Source: Salinispora tropica CNB-440 (GTDB taxonomy: Bacteria > Actinomycetota > Actinomycetes > Mycobacteriales > Micromonosporaceae). From it: a stretch of 64,000 nt of DNA. Positions 27,162 through 35,923 of this stretch are shown here, in pieces (within the stretch, counting starts at the first letter, position 1; the number at the start of each line of letters is the position of its first letter). The notes under the pieces are model-generated. The model was not told where the DNA came from and did not search any database. It was given only the letters and a program-made list of their open reading frames with translations. The translations under genes were made by a program, and so were the position numbers. The stretch is from NCBI RefSeq assembly GCF_000016425.1, contig NC_009380.1, positions 4,778,144-4,842,143 of the forward strand, in the 5' to 3' direction.

Positions 27162-27610
27162 CCGATCAGGCGCACGCCCGATTCGGGGGGTACGCCGTCC
27201 GCAGCAGGCCAGGGACACGCGTGAATATCACCGGCGAGGATCCACACTCCGGAGGGTTCTCGGCCTCACCACAGCGCTGGGCGGGGGGGTGACGGCTCTG
27301 CGGACCTTCCCGCTGGCCTTCTCGAGAAACGCGGCAAAGCCGACCGCGGTGGCGCGACCGGCTGGCGAGCGAGGTTCTGTTTCCCGGATAGAGACCCAGC
27401 CCGTTCGACGAAGACGCCGGCGGGCAAGGGTGGGCGCGAGCGGGTGGTGACAGTGGGTTTGGGATGGCACTCCCCGGTCCGGGTGCCCGACACGTCGTAA
27501 CACTGTCGGGCACCCGGGCGACGTCAGGTCTGCGTCCACACACAGCCGAGCGGCCATGGGCAAAGACCAGGGTTCGTTGTGGACGACTCGGCAATCGATA
27601 CCGACCGCGG
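27162..27610. other. Gene-free stretch with one long hairpin
   Basis: No coding frame here shows recognisable protein sequence or a good ribosome binding site. The one striking element is a 14-base stem: 27479-27492 pairs with 27504-27517 around an 11-base loop, and the inner 12 pairs (GGGTGCCCGACA) are perfect. It lies about 95 bases beyond the stop of the convergent CAP-domain gene, so it may be a terminator or part of a small RNA. Confidence 0.5.
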
Positions 27611-28966
27611 TCAGCGAGGCGTGGCGAAGACCTGTGTCCAGTACGGTCCGTTGCTACTCGCGACGCCGACCCCGATCTCGGTGAAGGAGCAGTTCAGGAT
27701 ATTCGCCCGGTGGCCGGGGCTGTTCATCCACGCGGTCATCACGGCTTCGGGGGACTGCTGGTTCCAGGCGACGTTTTCCCCGTAGGTGCGCCACTGGTAG
27801 CCGACAGCGGTGATCCGGTCGCCGGGGCTACTGCCGTTGCTGCCCGTGTGCGACATCTTCTGCTGGTCGGCCTGGTCCTGGCTGTGCCGCTGGGCGGCGG
27901 TCATCAGCTTCTCGTCGATACTCAGTGCCGCGCAGCCAGCCTTCGCACGCTCGGCGTTGACCAGCCGGACCACCTCGCTGGCCTCGGTGCTCACCCCGCC
28001 GTCGGAGGGTGCGGTGGTGGGTACCTGAGTGGGGCTGGGCGCGGTGGTGGGTACCTGAGTCGGGCTGGGCGCGGTGGTGGGTACCTGAGTCGGGCTGGGC
28101 GCGGTGGTGGGCACCCGAGTGGGGCTGGGCGCGGTGGTGGGCACCCGAGTCGGGCTGGGCGCGGTGGTGGTATGTGACGGCTTGGAGCGGTAGCTGCCCC
28201 TGTGGCGTTCCTGGTCGAAGCGGGACCTGGTGGAATGACGCGACGATGCGGCTGACTTCCGGCGCGCGTTTTCCGAGCGCGACTGTGAGGCGTTGCTCCA
28301 CGCGGTGCTGGGACTGCTCGAGGACGACGTCACGCCCCCCTCATACGAGGTCGGATTCGTGGCCACAATGTCCTTGAGTGCCGAGGTGGGGACGGTGTCG
28401 CCACCGTCGGACAGTGCGGCGGCGCCGGCTCCGAGGCTCACGACCAGCGTGGCCGCCGCCGCGGCCCCGATGAGCACGGGCCGGCGGTTCCGGTGGCCGA
28501 CCCGAGGGCCCTTGTTGGCGGATGTAGCGTCGGCCGGAGCGGCGCCAGCGACCGGCCGCATGCTGGTCATGTCGTCTTCGTACCCAGCGGTCGGCCTGGT
28601 GGCCGTCTCCTCAGGCCGCCAACCGCCGGTGACCTCGGGTCCTCCGGTGGCACCAGCCGCGTGACGCCCGCCTCCGGAGGGCTCGTCTCGCCAGCCCGTG
28701 GGCTGCCGGCGCCAGCCGCCCGCTGATTCCTGCTGCCAGCCGTCGGTGTGCTGCCAGGTGGGGGCGGCTTGCCCACCCCGCGAGGGTTGGTCATGGTACG
28801 AGCTACCCGCGGCTGCCCAGCCTTGTGGGGTCTCGGACTCCGCCCGCCGGTGCGCGGTCTGTTGCCGCCGGTCCCATTCGTCGGCAGGCCGGTCCCAGCC
28901 GTCGGCCGCCGGTTCGGGTCGCCGGCGATTATCATCCGGTTCCATCGATTCGCTCCAGCCGTACAC
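27611..28966 (-). CDS. Membrane-anchored CAP (SCP) domain protein
   Basis: A 451-residue protein in three parts. A hydrophilic cytoplasmic head of about 155 residues is rich in W, G, R and Q. One membrane segment follows (RRPVLIGAAAAATLVVSLGAGAAAL), then a Ser/Arg-rich stretch and a proline-threonine linker made of ten-residue repeats (PSPTQVPTTA). The C-terminal CAP domain (about 325-451) has EVVRLVNAERAKAGC, SQDQADQQKMSHTG, YGENVAWN and MNSPGHRANILN. The CAP signatures with their histidines are present, so the fold should be complete; bacterial CAP functions are largely unknown. GTG 28966 has GAGGAGG eight bases upstream, which fixes the start. Confidence 0.85.
   Translation of the reverse strand: MYGWSESMEPDDNRRRPEPAADGWDRPADEWDRRQQTAHRRAESETPQGWAAAGSSYHDQPSRGGQAAPTWQHTDGWQQESAGGWRRQPTGWRDEPSGGGRHAAGATGGPEVTGGWRPEETATRPTAGYEDDMTSMRPVAGAAPADATSANKGPRVGHRNRRPVLIGAAAAATLVVSLGAGAAALSDGGDTVPTSALKDIVATNPTSYEGGVTSSSSSPSTAWSNASQSRSENARRKSAASSRHSTRSRFDQERHRGSYRSKPSHTTTAPSPTRVPTTAPSPTRVPTTAPSPTQVPTTAPSPTQVPTTAPSPTQVPTTAPSDGGVSTEASEVVRLVNAERAKAGCAALSIDEKLMTAAQRHSQDQADQQKMSHTGSNGSSPGDRITAVGYQWRTYGENVAWNQQSPEAVMTAWMNSPGHRANILNCSFTEIGVGVASSNGPYWTQVFATPR
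28011..28170 (+). repeat. 30-base tandem repeat inside the CAP gene
   Basis: Five full copies and part of a sixth of a 30-base unit, each containing GCGGTGGTGG and a GTACCTGAGT or GCACCCGAGT half plus SGGGCTGGGC-like sequence, run head to tail. They code for the P-S-P-T-[QR]-V-P-T-T-A linker. Copies 1-3 and 4-5 differ at the same positions, which suggests duplication of pairs of units. Copy number is likely to vary between strains. Confidence 0.9.
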
Positions 28967-29530
28967 GCCGGTAGCCTCCTCGGTTTAAAACTGCGGGGTC
29001 GAGGCGACGCTACGTGCCAGATATTTCCTGCGGCAACGTGTCTAAGAAATGACTAAGAAGGAGTTAAAGGAAGCGGTTCCGCGAGACGCGGATACTGACG
29101 TGGGTCACTGACGTTTACCGCGTCGTGGCAAGGTTCCGGCGACGGTGGCCTGCTCACTGCACCAGGCCCGGCGTGGGCAGCGGCCATGACACGTACGCTC
29201 CCGCAAACGTCAACCGGCAGCGGGCGACGCTACGCCCGCTACTTGCCAAACGCGCCAACGACACCGACTCACAGTCGACTGAGACCAGACATCACGCACA
29301 GTCGGGCACCCGTAGCTCCCGTTTCCGGCCCGATCCAGTCACACAGTAATAACTAATCGCTACCTACCGGCACCGATATCCCCGCCTTTCTGATCACGAA
29401 CCGCACGCGCCACCCGGCCAACACCCGTTGGATGCGGCCCTCCATGGTCAGGCGGGCGGACGGGCCACGATGACGTATACGCCAGACCCTGGTGCGTCCC
29501 ACTGCTCAGTGCCGCAGCACCCCACACCTG
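28967..29530. other. Gene-free stretch upstream of the CAP gene
   Basis: No convincing gene was found. A frame from 29125 to 29349 on the plus strand lacks a ribosome binding site and has low-complexity composition. The first 120 bases are comparatively A/T-rich and should hold the promoter of the CAP gene. Near 29523-29541 a short hairpin encloses the fumC stop codon. Confidence 0.5.
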
Positions 29531-30931
29531 TCAGGGGTGTGTCATCCGGAGCAGGTCGAGCGCCTCGTCGAGCTGTTCCCCGGTGAGCTTGCCGGAATCG
29601 AGGTGCCCCCGGGAGACCACCACCTCCCGGATCGAGACCTGCTTCGCGAGGGCCTCCTTCGCGATCGAGGCGGCCTCGTCGTACCCGAGATGGCGGTTGA
29701 GCGGGGTGACGATGGACGGCGAGCCCTCCGCGTACGCCAGACAGACCTCGACATCCGCGACGAGGCCAACCACGCACCGGTCCGCGAACAGCCGGCCCGA
29801 CGCGGCCAACAACTTGATCGACTCCAGCAGGTTACGGGCCATCACCGGGAGCATGACGTTCAGCTCGAAGTCGCCCTGGGATCCGGCGAAGGCGACCGTC
29901 GCGTCGTTGCCGATCACCTGTGCGCAGACCTGGCGCACCGCCTCACAGACCACCGGATTGACCTTGCCGGGCATGATCGACGAACCGGGCTGGAGATCGG
30001 GAATCCGCAGCTCCCGCAGGCCGGCGCGGGGGCCGGAGCCCATCCAGCGGATGTCGTTGGCCATCTTGTGTAGGCCGACCGCGATCGTCCGTAGCTGCCC
30101 GGAGGTCTCGACCAGCGCGTCCCGTGCCCCCTGCGCCTCGAAGTGGTTCCGCGCCTCGGTCAGCGGCAGCCCCGTCGAGTCGCGGAGCCGCTTGACCACC
30201 CGCGCCGCGAAGCCCAGCGGGGTGTTGATGCCGGTGCCCACGGCGGTGCCGCCCAACGGCAGTTCGGCCAGCCGGGGCAGGGCCGACTCCAGCCGCTCGA
30301 TGCCGTAGCGGACCTGCGCGGCGTACCCGCCGAACTCCTGGCCAAGGGTGACCGGGGTGGCGTCCATCAGATGGGTACGCCCCGCCTTGACCACCGTCTC
30401 GAACTCGACGGCCTTGCCCTCCAACGCCTCCGCCAGGTACGCCAGGGAGGGCAGCAGGTCCTGGGTCACGAACTCGGTGGCGGCCAGGTGGATCGAGGAC
30501 GGAAAGACGTCGTTGCTGGACTGCGAGGCGTTCACGTCGTCGTTGGGGTGCACGTCGGCGCCCAGCTTCCGACTGGCCAGGGTGGCGATCACCTCGTTGG
30601 TGTTCATGTTCGACGACGTGCCGGAGCCGGTCTGGAACACGTCAACGGGGAACTGGTCGTCGTACCCACCGTCGGCCACGTGCGCGGCGGCGACGGCGAT
30701 CGCGGCGGCCACCTTCCCGTCGATCACCCCCAGCTCACCGTTGACCTCGGCCGCGGCACCCTTGATCTGCGCCAGCGCCCGGATCTGGGCCGGCTCGATC
30801 CCCCGCCCGGAGATCGGAAAGTTCTGCACCGCGCGCTGGGTCTGCGCCCGCCACAGCGCCTCGGCCGGCACCTCCACCTCGCCCATCGAGTCGCGTTCGA
30901 TCCGGTTACCCGTCGCCTCAGGATTCGTCAC
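29531..30931 (-). CDS. fumC: Class II fumarate hydratase
   Basis: A 466-residue enzyme of the fumarase/aspartase superfamily that interconverts fumarate and malate in the citric acid cycle. Blocks are TGSGTSSNMNTNEV, NASQSSNDVFPSS, AGRTHLMDATPVTLGQE, the GSSIMPGKVN signature near residue 320, and CEAVRQVCAQVIGND. It is not aspartase-like at the C-terminus as far as can be seen, and the ordinary fumarase call is favoured. Class II is iron-free and oxygen-stable. A class I fumarase lies 3.3 kb away beyond a SARP regulator. Confidence 0.93.
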   Translation of the reverse strand: MTNPEATGNRIERDSMGEVEVPAEALWRAQTQRAVQNFPISGRGIEPAQIRALAQIKGAAAEVNGELGVIDGKVAAAIAVAAAHVADGGYDDQFPVDVFQTGSGTSSNMNTNEVIATLASRKLGADVHPNDDVNASQSSNDVFPSSIHLAATEFVTQDLLPSLAYLAEALEGKAVEFETVVKAGRTHLMDATPVTLGQEFGGYAAQVRYGIERLESALPRLAELPLGGTAVGTGINTPLGFAARVVKRLRDSTGLPLTEARNHFEAQGARDALVETSGQLRTIAVGLHKMANDIRWMGSGPRAGLRELRIPDLQPGSSIMPGKVNPVVCEAVRQVCAQVIGNDATVAFAGSQGDFELNVMLPVMARNLLESIKLLAASGRLFADRCVVGLVADVEVCLAYAEGSPSIVTPLNRHLGYDEAASIAKEALAKQVSIREVVVSRGHLDSGKLTGEQLDEALDLLRMTHP

Positions 30932-30984
30932 ACCACCATCCTGCCGCGCACCGCCGCACGTCGCGGAAGTTCACCCCGAGCCAC

Positions 30985-33963
30985 TCAATCCAGCTCGGTC
31001 AGCAGCCGCCGCACCTTCTGCCGCTCTGGGACGTCGAGCTGCCGGAACAGGGCAAGCGCCTGGGTCCAGTACGCTCGCGCCGCACTCGCGTCCGTCGACC
31101 GCAGGCAGTGGGCCATACCGTCCAGGGCCCGCGCCTGCTCGTACCGATGGTTGATCTTTTGGGCGTCGTGCAGCACCCGGCGGAAGAGGTCCAAGGCGCT
31201 CGGCCGGTCACCCTGATCGGCGATCGCCCGAGCCAGCAGGTTCCGCGTGCCGCACTGCCCGACGTGGTCGCCCGCGTCGATCATCGTGACCAGCGCTTCC
31301 CGGTGCAGCGCCGCCGCCTCTTCGGGCCGCCCAGCCTCCCGCTCCATCACACCGAGTTCGTTGAGCATCTCACCTTCGCCGTACCGGTGACCGATCCGGC
31401 GTTTGAGGCGCAGCGCCATCAGCAGCAGCCGCCGGGCCGGTTCATTGTCCCCAAGCCGGTGACGAAGCGATCCGACATGCCCGACAGCGTGCGACAACTG
31501 CCGCAGGTCGCTGATTTGCCGACTCACCAACAGGTGCTGCCGGCTGAATCGCAACGCGTCACCGTAGCGCCCCCAGTTCAGCAGGGTTTGCGTGATGTTG
31601 TTCAGAAGATTCGCTAGGCCTGCGAGGTCTTCGCCGGGAGGTGCCAGCTCCAGCGCCTCCTGAAAGAGCCGCATGCTGGGGCGGTAGTCCCCGTTGGCCG
31701 CCTTCAGGCTGCCCAGGTTGTACAGGGTGGTCCGAACCGCCGAGGTGAGCCCGAGCTGACGTCGCAGGATGAGCGCCTCTTCGACAAGCCGGATGGCCTC
31801 TGCGAATCGACCCAGCCGATAGTACGCGGCCGAGAGATAGTTGAGCGTCGTGGCGATCGCCGCGTCGTCCCCCAACTGTCGCGCGGCGCGGAGACCGACG
31901 GTGTGTGTCTCGATCAGGTCGTCCAGCTGGCCCCGCTCATAGTTGAAGCCCCAGCAGGCGCGGGCCAGCCGCCAGCAGTGCTGCAGGAAACCCTCTGACT
32001 CAGCGATGCGGGGCAGGGCGGTCAGCACCGTACGGTTCTCGTCGCACCACGCCCGGCCCTGCTCGACACAGCTGGCCACCAGGTCCGCCCGCGACGCAAT
32101 CGGCCTCGTGAGCTGGTACAGACTTGCGGCGGTCTCGAACCGGTCGGCGATCGCCGCTGCCGTATGCAGGTGGTGATCGAGGAGTCGTTCCAGGGCGGCG
32201 GAGCGTTCTGCTGCCCACGCCGGCTGAGCCAGCAGGCGACGAGCGTACTCCTGGACCAGGTCGTGTAGGCGGAACCGGCCCGGCCTCGGTTCCTCCACCA
32301 GGTTCGCATCGATCAGCTCGTCGAGCAGGTCCCGGGTGTCGGGTAGGGCCAGTTCAGCCAACGCGGCGGCGAGCGCGTTGTCGAAGTTGCTGGCGGGATG
32401 CACGCCGAGCAGTCGAAAGAGCCGCTGCGCGGACGGCGTAACCTGCGCGTACGACAGGGCAAAGGCACCTCCGACCGAACGCTGCCCGGCCGCAAACTCG
32501 GCCAACGGATCGCGGGCTCCGGCCAACCGCTCGACGAGGTCAACAATCCGCCAGCTCGGCCGGTGCGCCAGCCGGGCACCCGCCAGCCGGATCGCCAACG
32601 GCAGGAAGCCGCAGCGACGAATCACCTCCGCCGCCGCCTCCGGTTCGGCAGCCACCCGCTCCGGACCGGCTACCCGCCCCAGCAGCGTGACAGCCTCGTT
32701 CAGCTCGAGAACGGGCAGCGACACGGGCCGGCCCGCATCCAATCCAACTAGTCGTCGTCGACTGGTTACCAACGTGAGACAGGAACGCCCGGTCGGTAGC
32801 AGGGGTGCGACCTGGTCAACGCTCGCCGCGTTGTCCAGCAACACCAACGCCCGCCGGTTGGACAGCTCGGTACGCCACAGGGCGAGCCGATCTTCCACAT
32901 CCACCGGAACCTGCTCCGCCGGTATCCCGAGCTGCCGCAGCAGGGTCGCCACCGCGGCGACCGGGGTCAACGGCGTGCGTTCGCTGTGGCCATGCAGGTC
33001 GATAAAGAGCTGCGCGTCCGGGTAACGGTCCGCGAGACGGGTGGCGAGGTGCACGGCGAGGGTGGTCTTGCCACTACCCGCCATCCCGTCGATCAGGTGA
33101 ACCTGGGTGTCCCCCTCGTGGAGCTGCTGGAGCAGGTTCGCGACGATCTCCTGCCGGCCGGTGAAATCGCTGATCGCCCTCGGCAGGCCCCGAACCGGGG
33201 TGGTGGTGGTACGTCGCGGCCCAACGGCGACCAGGTCACCGGCGAGCATCCGCTGGTGTAGCTCCTGCAGCTCCGCACCGGGCTCAATACCCAGTTCGTC
33301 GACGTAGCGACGGCGCCCGTCCCGGTAGACGACGAGAGCATCGGCCTGGCGACCGATGGCGGAGAGGGCCAGCATCAGTTGACCCCGCAGGCGATCCCGC
33401 AACGGGTGCCGCTCGACCGCCTCGGTCAGTTCGTCGATCAGGTCGACGGCGTTGCCGAGCCGCAGCTCGACGTCAACACACTCCTCCAGCACTGTGCACC
33501 GCTGCTCGTCGAGCGTCCGGGCCCGCCCGCGTACGCTCCGACCAGCGACGCCGCCCAACGCCGGTCCCCGCCAGAGCGCGAGCGCGGCACGGAAGTGCCG
33601 GCGACCGTCAACCAGGTGACCAGTGGCGACCGCCGCCCGTGCGACAGCCACCTCGTCGCCGAACACCTCGGCGTCGAGGTCACCCGACGCGGTACGGACG
33701 CCGTAGCCGACCGGGTCGGTGACGATGAGTTCCGGCGGAAGCCCGAGGGTGCCGAAACGGCGCCGCAGCCGGGACACACAGGTCTGCAGCTGGGCGCGGG
33801 CAGTAGCCGGCGGCCGCTCCTCCCAGACCGCGTCCACCAACTCCTCCGCTGGCACGATCCGACCAGCCTGCAGCAACAGCATCGCGAGGATGGTCCGATC
33901 CCGACCCGCGGTAACGGTGGCCTCGCCACCAACCCGCAGTGGGCCCAGGATCCCAAACCGCAT
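30985..33963 (-). CDS. SARP/AfsR-type regulator with NB-ARC and TPR domains
   Basis: A 992-residue STAND regulator. An OmpR-like winged helix (about 1-92, MRFGILGPLRVGGEATVTAG) is followed by a bacterial transcriptional activator domain (about 97-245). The NB-ARC ATPase has Walker A GMAGSGKTT (293-301) and a LVLLDNAAS Walker B, then a winged-helix region. Roughly eight TPR-like helical pairs run from about 620 to the end (IATTLNYLSAAYYRLGRFAEAIRLVEEAL and similar). AfsR-type proteins activate secondary-metabolite genes. ATG 33963 has GGGAG just upstream. It sits between two fumarase genes, with no biosynthetic gene adjacent, so the target is unclear. A 16-base hairpin separates it from fumA. 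Confidence 0.92.
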   Translation of the reverse strand: MRFGILGPLRVGGEATVTAGRDRTILAMLLLQAGRIVPAEELVDAVWEERPPATARAQLQTCVSRLRRRFGTLGLPPELIVTDPVGYGVRTASGDLDAEVFGDEVAVARAAVATGHLVDGRRHFRAALALWRGPALGGVAGRSVRGRARTLDEQRCTVLEECVDVELRLGNAVDLIDELTEAVERHPLRDRLRGQLMLALSAIGRQADALVVYRDGRRRYVDELGIEPGAELQELHQRMLAGDLVAVGPRRTTTTPVRGLPRAISDFTGRQEIVANLLQQLHEGDTQVHLIDGMAGSGKTTLAVHLATRLADRYPDAQLFIDLHGHSERTPLTPVAAVATLLRQLGIPAEQVPVDVEDRLALWRTELSNRRALVLLDNAASVDQVAPLLPTGRSCLTLVTSRRRLVGLDAGRPVSLPVLELNEAVTLLGRVAGPERVAAEPEAAAEVIRRCGFLPLAIRLAGARLAHRPSWRIVDLVERLAGARDPLAEFAAGQRSVGGAFALSYAQVTPSAQRLFRLLGVHPASNFDNALAAALAELALPDTRDLLDELIDANLVEEPRPGRFRLHDLVQEYARRLLAQPAWAAERSAALERLLDHHLHTAAAIADRFETAASLYQLTRPIASRADLVASCVEQGRAWCDENRTVLTALPRIAESEGFLQHCWRLARACWGFNYERGQLDDLIETHTVGLRAARQLGDDAAIATTLNYLSAAYYRLGRFAEAIRLVEEALILRRQLGLTSAVRTTLYNLGSLKAANGDYRPSMRLFQEALELAPPGEDLAGLANLLNNITQTLLNWGRYGDALRFSRQHLLVSRQISDLRQLSHAVGHVGSLRHRLGDNEPARRLLLMALRLKRRIGHRYGEGEMLNELGVMEREAGRPEEAAALHREALVTMIDAGDHVGQCGTRNLLARAIADQGDRPSALDLFRRVLHDAQKINHRYEQARALDGMAHCLRSTDASAARAYWTQALALFRQLDVPERQKVRRLLTELD

Positions 33964-34110
33964 GCTCCCACCCCTGCCGTACCTGCAACTTCCAGCAGGG
34001 TAGCTTCCGGCCAAAACCCATTTCGCGTACGGCGATAGCGCGGTGAGAGCGGATCAAGAGAACGGCGGCCGACAATTCAGGCCGCGCAGTCGGCGACATC
34101 CGACGGGGGC

Positions 34111-34146
34111 GGTGCGCCCGTTCGGCTACGGCCGAACGGGCGCACC
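34111..34146. terminator. Strong hairpin between fumA and the SARP gene
   Basis: A perfect 16-base stem (34111-34126 with 34131-34146) with loop TACG lies just beyond the class I fumarase stop on the minus strand. It probably ends fumA transcription and separates it from the SARP gene downstream, which would then have its own promoter in 33964-34110. Confidence 0.8.
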
Positions 34147-34147
34147 G

Positions 34148-34203
34148 ATGTCAACGGTGGCCCACATGTCAACGGTGGCCCACGATTGTCAGCGGCGGCC
34201 CAC
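34148..34203 (+). repeat. Tandem 18-base repeat duplicating the fumA stop region
   Basis: ATGTCAACGGTGGCCCAC occurs at 34148-34165 and again at 34166-34183. The third, diverged copy (34184-34203) contains the fumA stop codon. On the coding strand each downstream copy would read V-G-H-R-stop, nearly the same as the real C-terminus V-G-R-R-stop. It looks like slippage duplication of the gene end. Confidence 0.85.
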
Positions 34204-35856
34204 GGTGAGGACCGGCTTGGTCACCTCGGCGAAGAAGTCGTTGCCCTTGTCGTCAACCACGATGAAGGCCGGGAAGTCCTCCACCTCGATCCGCCAGACC
34301 GCCTCCATCCCGAGCTCGGCGTACTCGAGCACCTCGACGTGCTTGATGCAGTCCTGGGCGAGCCGGGCCGCCGGGCCACCAATCGAGCCGAGGTAGAAGC
34401 CGCCGTGCTCCTGGCAGGAGCGAGTGACCTGGGCGGAGCGGTTGCCCTTGGCCAGCATCACCATCGAGCCGCCGGCGGCCTGGAACTTCTCCACGTACGC
34501 GTCCATCCGACCCGCCGTGGTCGGGCCGAACGAGCCGGAGGCATAGCCCTCGGGGGTCTTCGCCGGGCCGGCGTAGTAGACCGCGTGGTCCCGCAGGTAC
34601 GCCGGCATCGGCTCACCGGCGTCCAGCCGTTCGGCGATCTTGGCGTGGGCGATGTCCCGGGCGACGACCAGCGGACCGCTCAGCGACAGCCGGGTCTTCA
34701 CCGGGTACCTGCTCAACTCGGCGCGGATCTCGTCCATCGGCCGGTTGAGGTCAACCCGGACCGCCTCCGACGACTCCAGCTGGGACTCCGTCACGTCGGG
34801 CAGGTAGCGGGCCGGGTCGGTCTCCAGCCGCTCCAGCCACACTCCCGAGGGGGTGATCTTCGCGACCGCCTGCCGGTCCGCCGAGCAGGACACCGCGATC
34901 GCCACCGGGCAGGACGCGCCGTGCCGGGGCAGCCGGACCACCCGCACGTCGTGGCAGAAGTACCGGCCACCGAACTGCGCGCCGATGCCGAAGCCGCGGG
35001 TCAGCTCCAACACCTCGGCCTCCAGCTCCAGGTCACGGAAGCCGTGCGCGGTCATCGAACCGGCGGTCGGCAGCGCGTCGAGGTATTTCGCGGAGGCGAG
35101 CTTGGCGGTCTTCAGCGCGTACTCGGCGCTGGTGCCGCCGATGACCACGGCCAGATGGTACGGCGGGCAGGCCGCCGTGCCGATCAACCGCAGCTTCTCC
35201 TCCAGGAACTGCATCATCCGCGTCGGATTCAGCAGCGCCTTGGTCTCCTGGTACAGGTACGACTTGTTGGCCGAGCCGCCACCCTTGGCCATGAAGAGAA
35301 ACTTGTACGCGTCCGGCTGCCCGTCGGGGTCCTCTGCGTAGAGCTCCACCTGCGCCGGCAGGTTGCTGCCGGTGTTGCGCTCCTCCCACATGGTCAGTGG
35401 GGCGAGCTGCGAGTAGCGCAGGTTCAGCCGGGTGTACGCCTGCCAGACGCCCCGGGAGATCGACTCGGCGTCCGCCCCGTCGGTGAGCACGTGCCGGCCA
35501 CGCTTGCCCAGCACGATCGCGGTGCCGGTGTCCTGGCACATCGGAAGCACCCCACCGGCGGCGATGTTGGCGTTGCGCAGCAGGTCCAGCGCGACGAAGC
35601 GATCGTTCGGCGAGGCCGCCGGGTCGTCGATGATCGACCGGAGCTGCGCCAGGTGTGCGGGGCGCAGAAAGTGCGCGATGTCGTGCATCGCCTCGGCGGT
35701 CAACGCGGTGAGCGCCGCCGGCTCCACAGTCAGGAATCGGCGACCACCGGGGCCGTTGACGACGTCAACGCCCTCGTCAGTGATCAGGCGGTACTCCGTC
35801 TGGTCCGAACCGGTCGGCAGCAGAGGTGCGTACGAGAAGGAGGCGGCACTGCTCAT
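34189..35856 (-). CDS. fumA: Class I fumarate hydratase (iron-sulfur)
   Basis: A 555-residue enzyme of the dimeric 4Fe-4S fumarase class. Cluster cysteines are visible in MCQDTGT (C107), TAACPPYH and VSCSADR. Other blocks are GGGSANKSYLYQETKALL and GPTTAGRMDAYVEKFQAAGGSMVMLAKGN. Both the alpha (N-terminal) and beta (C-terminal) domains are in one chain, as in FumA. It hydrates fumarate to malate and is oxygen-sensitive, in contrast to the class II enzyme close by. ATG 35856 was taken as start because the MSSAASFSYAPLLP beginning is typical; the ribosome binding site is weak. Confidence 0.92.
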   Translation of the reverse strand: MSSAASFSYAPLLPTGSDQTEYRLITDEGVDVVNGPGGRRFLTVEPAALTALTAEAMHDIAHFLRPAHLAQLRSIIDDPAASPNDRFVALDLLRNANIAAGGVLPMCQDTGTAIVLGKRGRHVLTDGADAESISRGVWQAYTRLNLRYSQLAPLTMWEERNTGSNLPAQVELYAEDPDGQPDAYKFLFMAKGGGSANKSYLYQETKALLNPTRMMQFLEEKLRLIGTAACPPYHLAVVIGGTSAEYALKTAKLASAKYLDALPTAGSMTAHGFRDLELEAEVLELTRGFGIGAQFGGRYFCHDVRVVRLPRHGASCPVAIAVSCSADRQAVAKITPSGVWLERLETDPARYLPDVTESQLESSEAVRVDLNRPMDEIRAELSRYPVKTRLSLSGPLVVARDIAHAKIAERLDAGEPMPAYLRDHAVYYAGPAKTPEGYASGSFGPTTAGRMDAYVEKFQAAGGSMVMLAKGNRSAQVTRSCQEHGGFYLGSIGGPAARLAQDCIKHVEVLEYAELGMEAVWRIEVEDFPAFIVVDDKGNDFFAEVTKPVLTVGRR

Positions 35857-35923
35857 GAGCGGAAAGCCTAGGGCAGAAGAGCCGTCCGGTCCCACCCGCC
35901 GGGTAGGTCCTGGGACAGCGCTC

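Noticed and set aside
28011..28170. Possible CRISPR-like repeat
   Set aside because: Units are directly adjacent without spacers and keep the reading frame of a protein linker.
29125..29349. A 74-residue plus-strand frame in the gene-free stretch
   Set aside because: No ribosome binding site before the GTG and no similarity that I recognise.
34186..35871. A 561-residue plus-strand frame opposite the class I fumarase
   Set aside because: Antisense shadow of a well-conserved enzyme; sequence is His/Arg/Val-rich with no domain.
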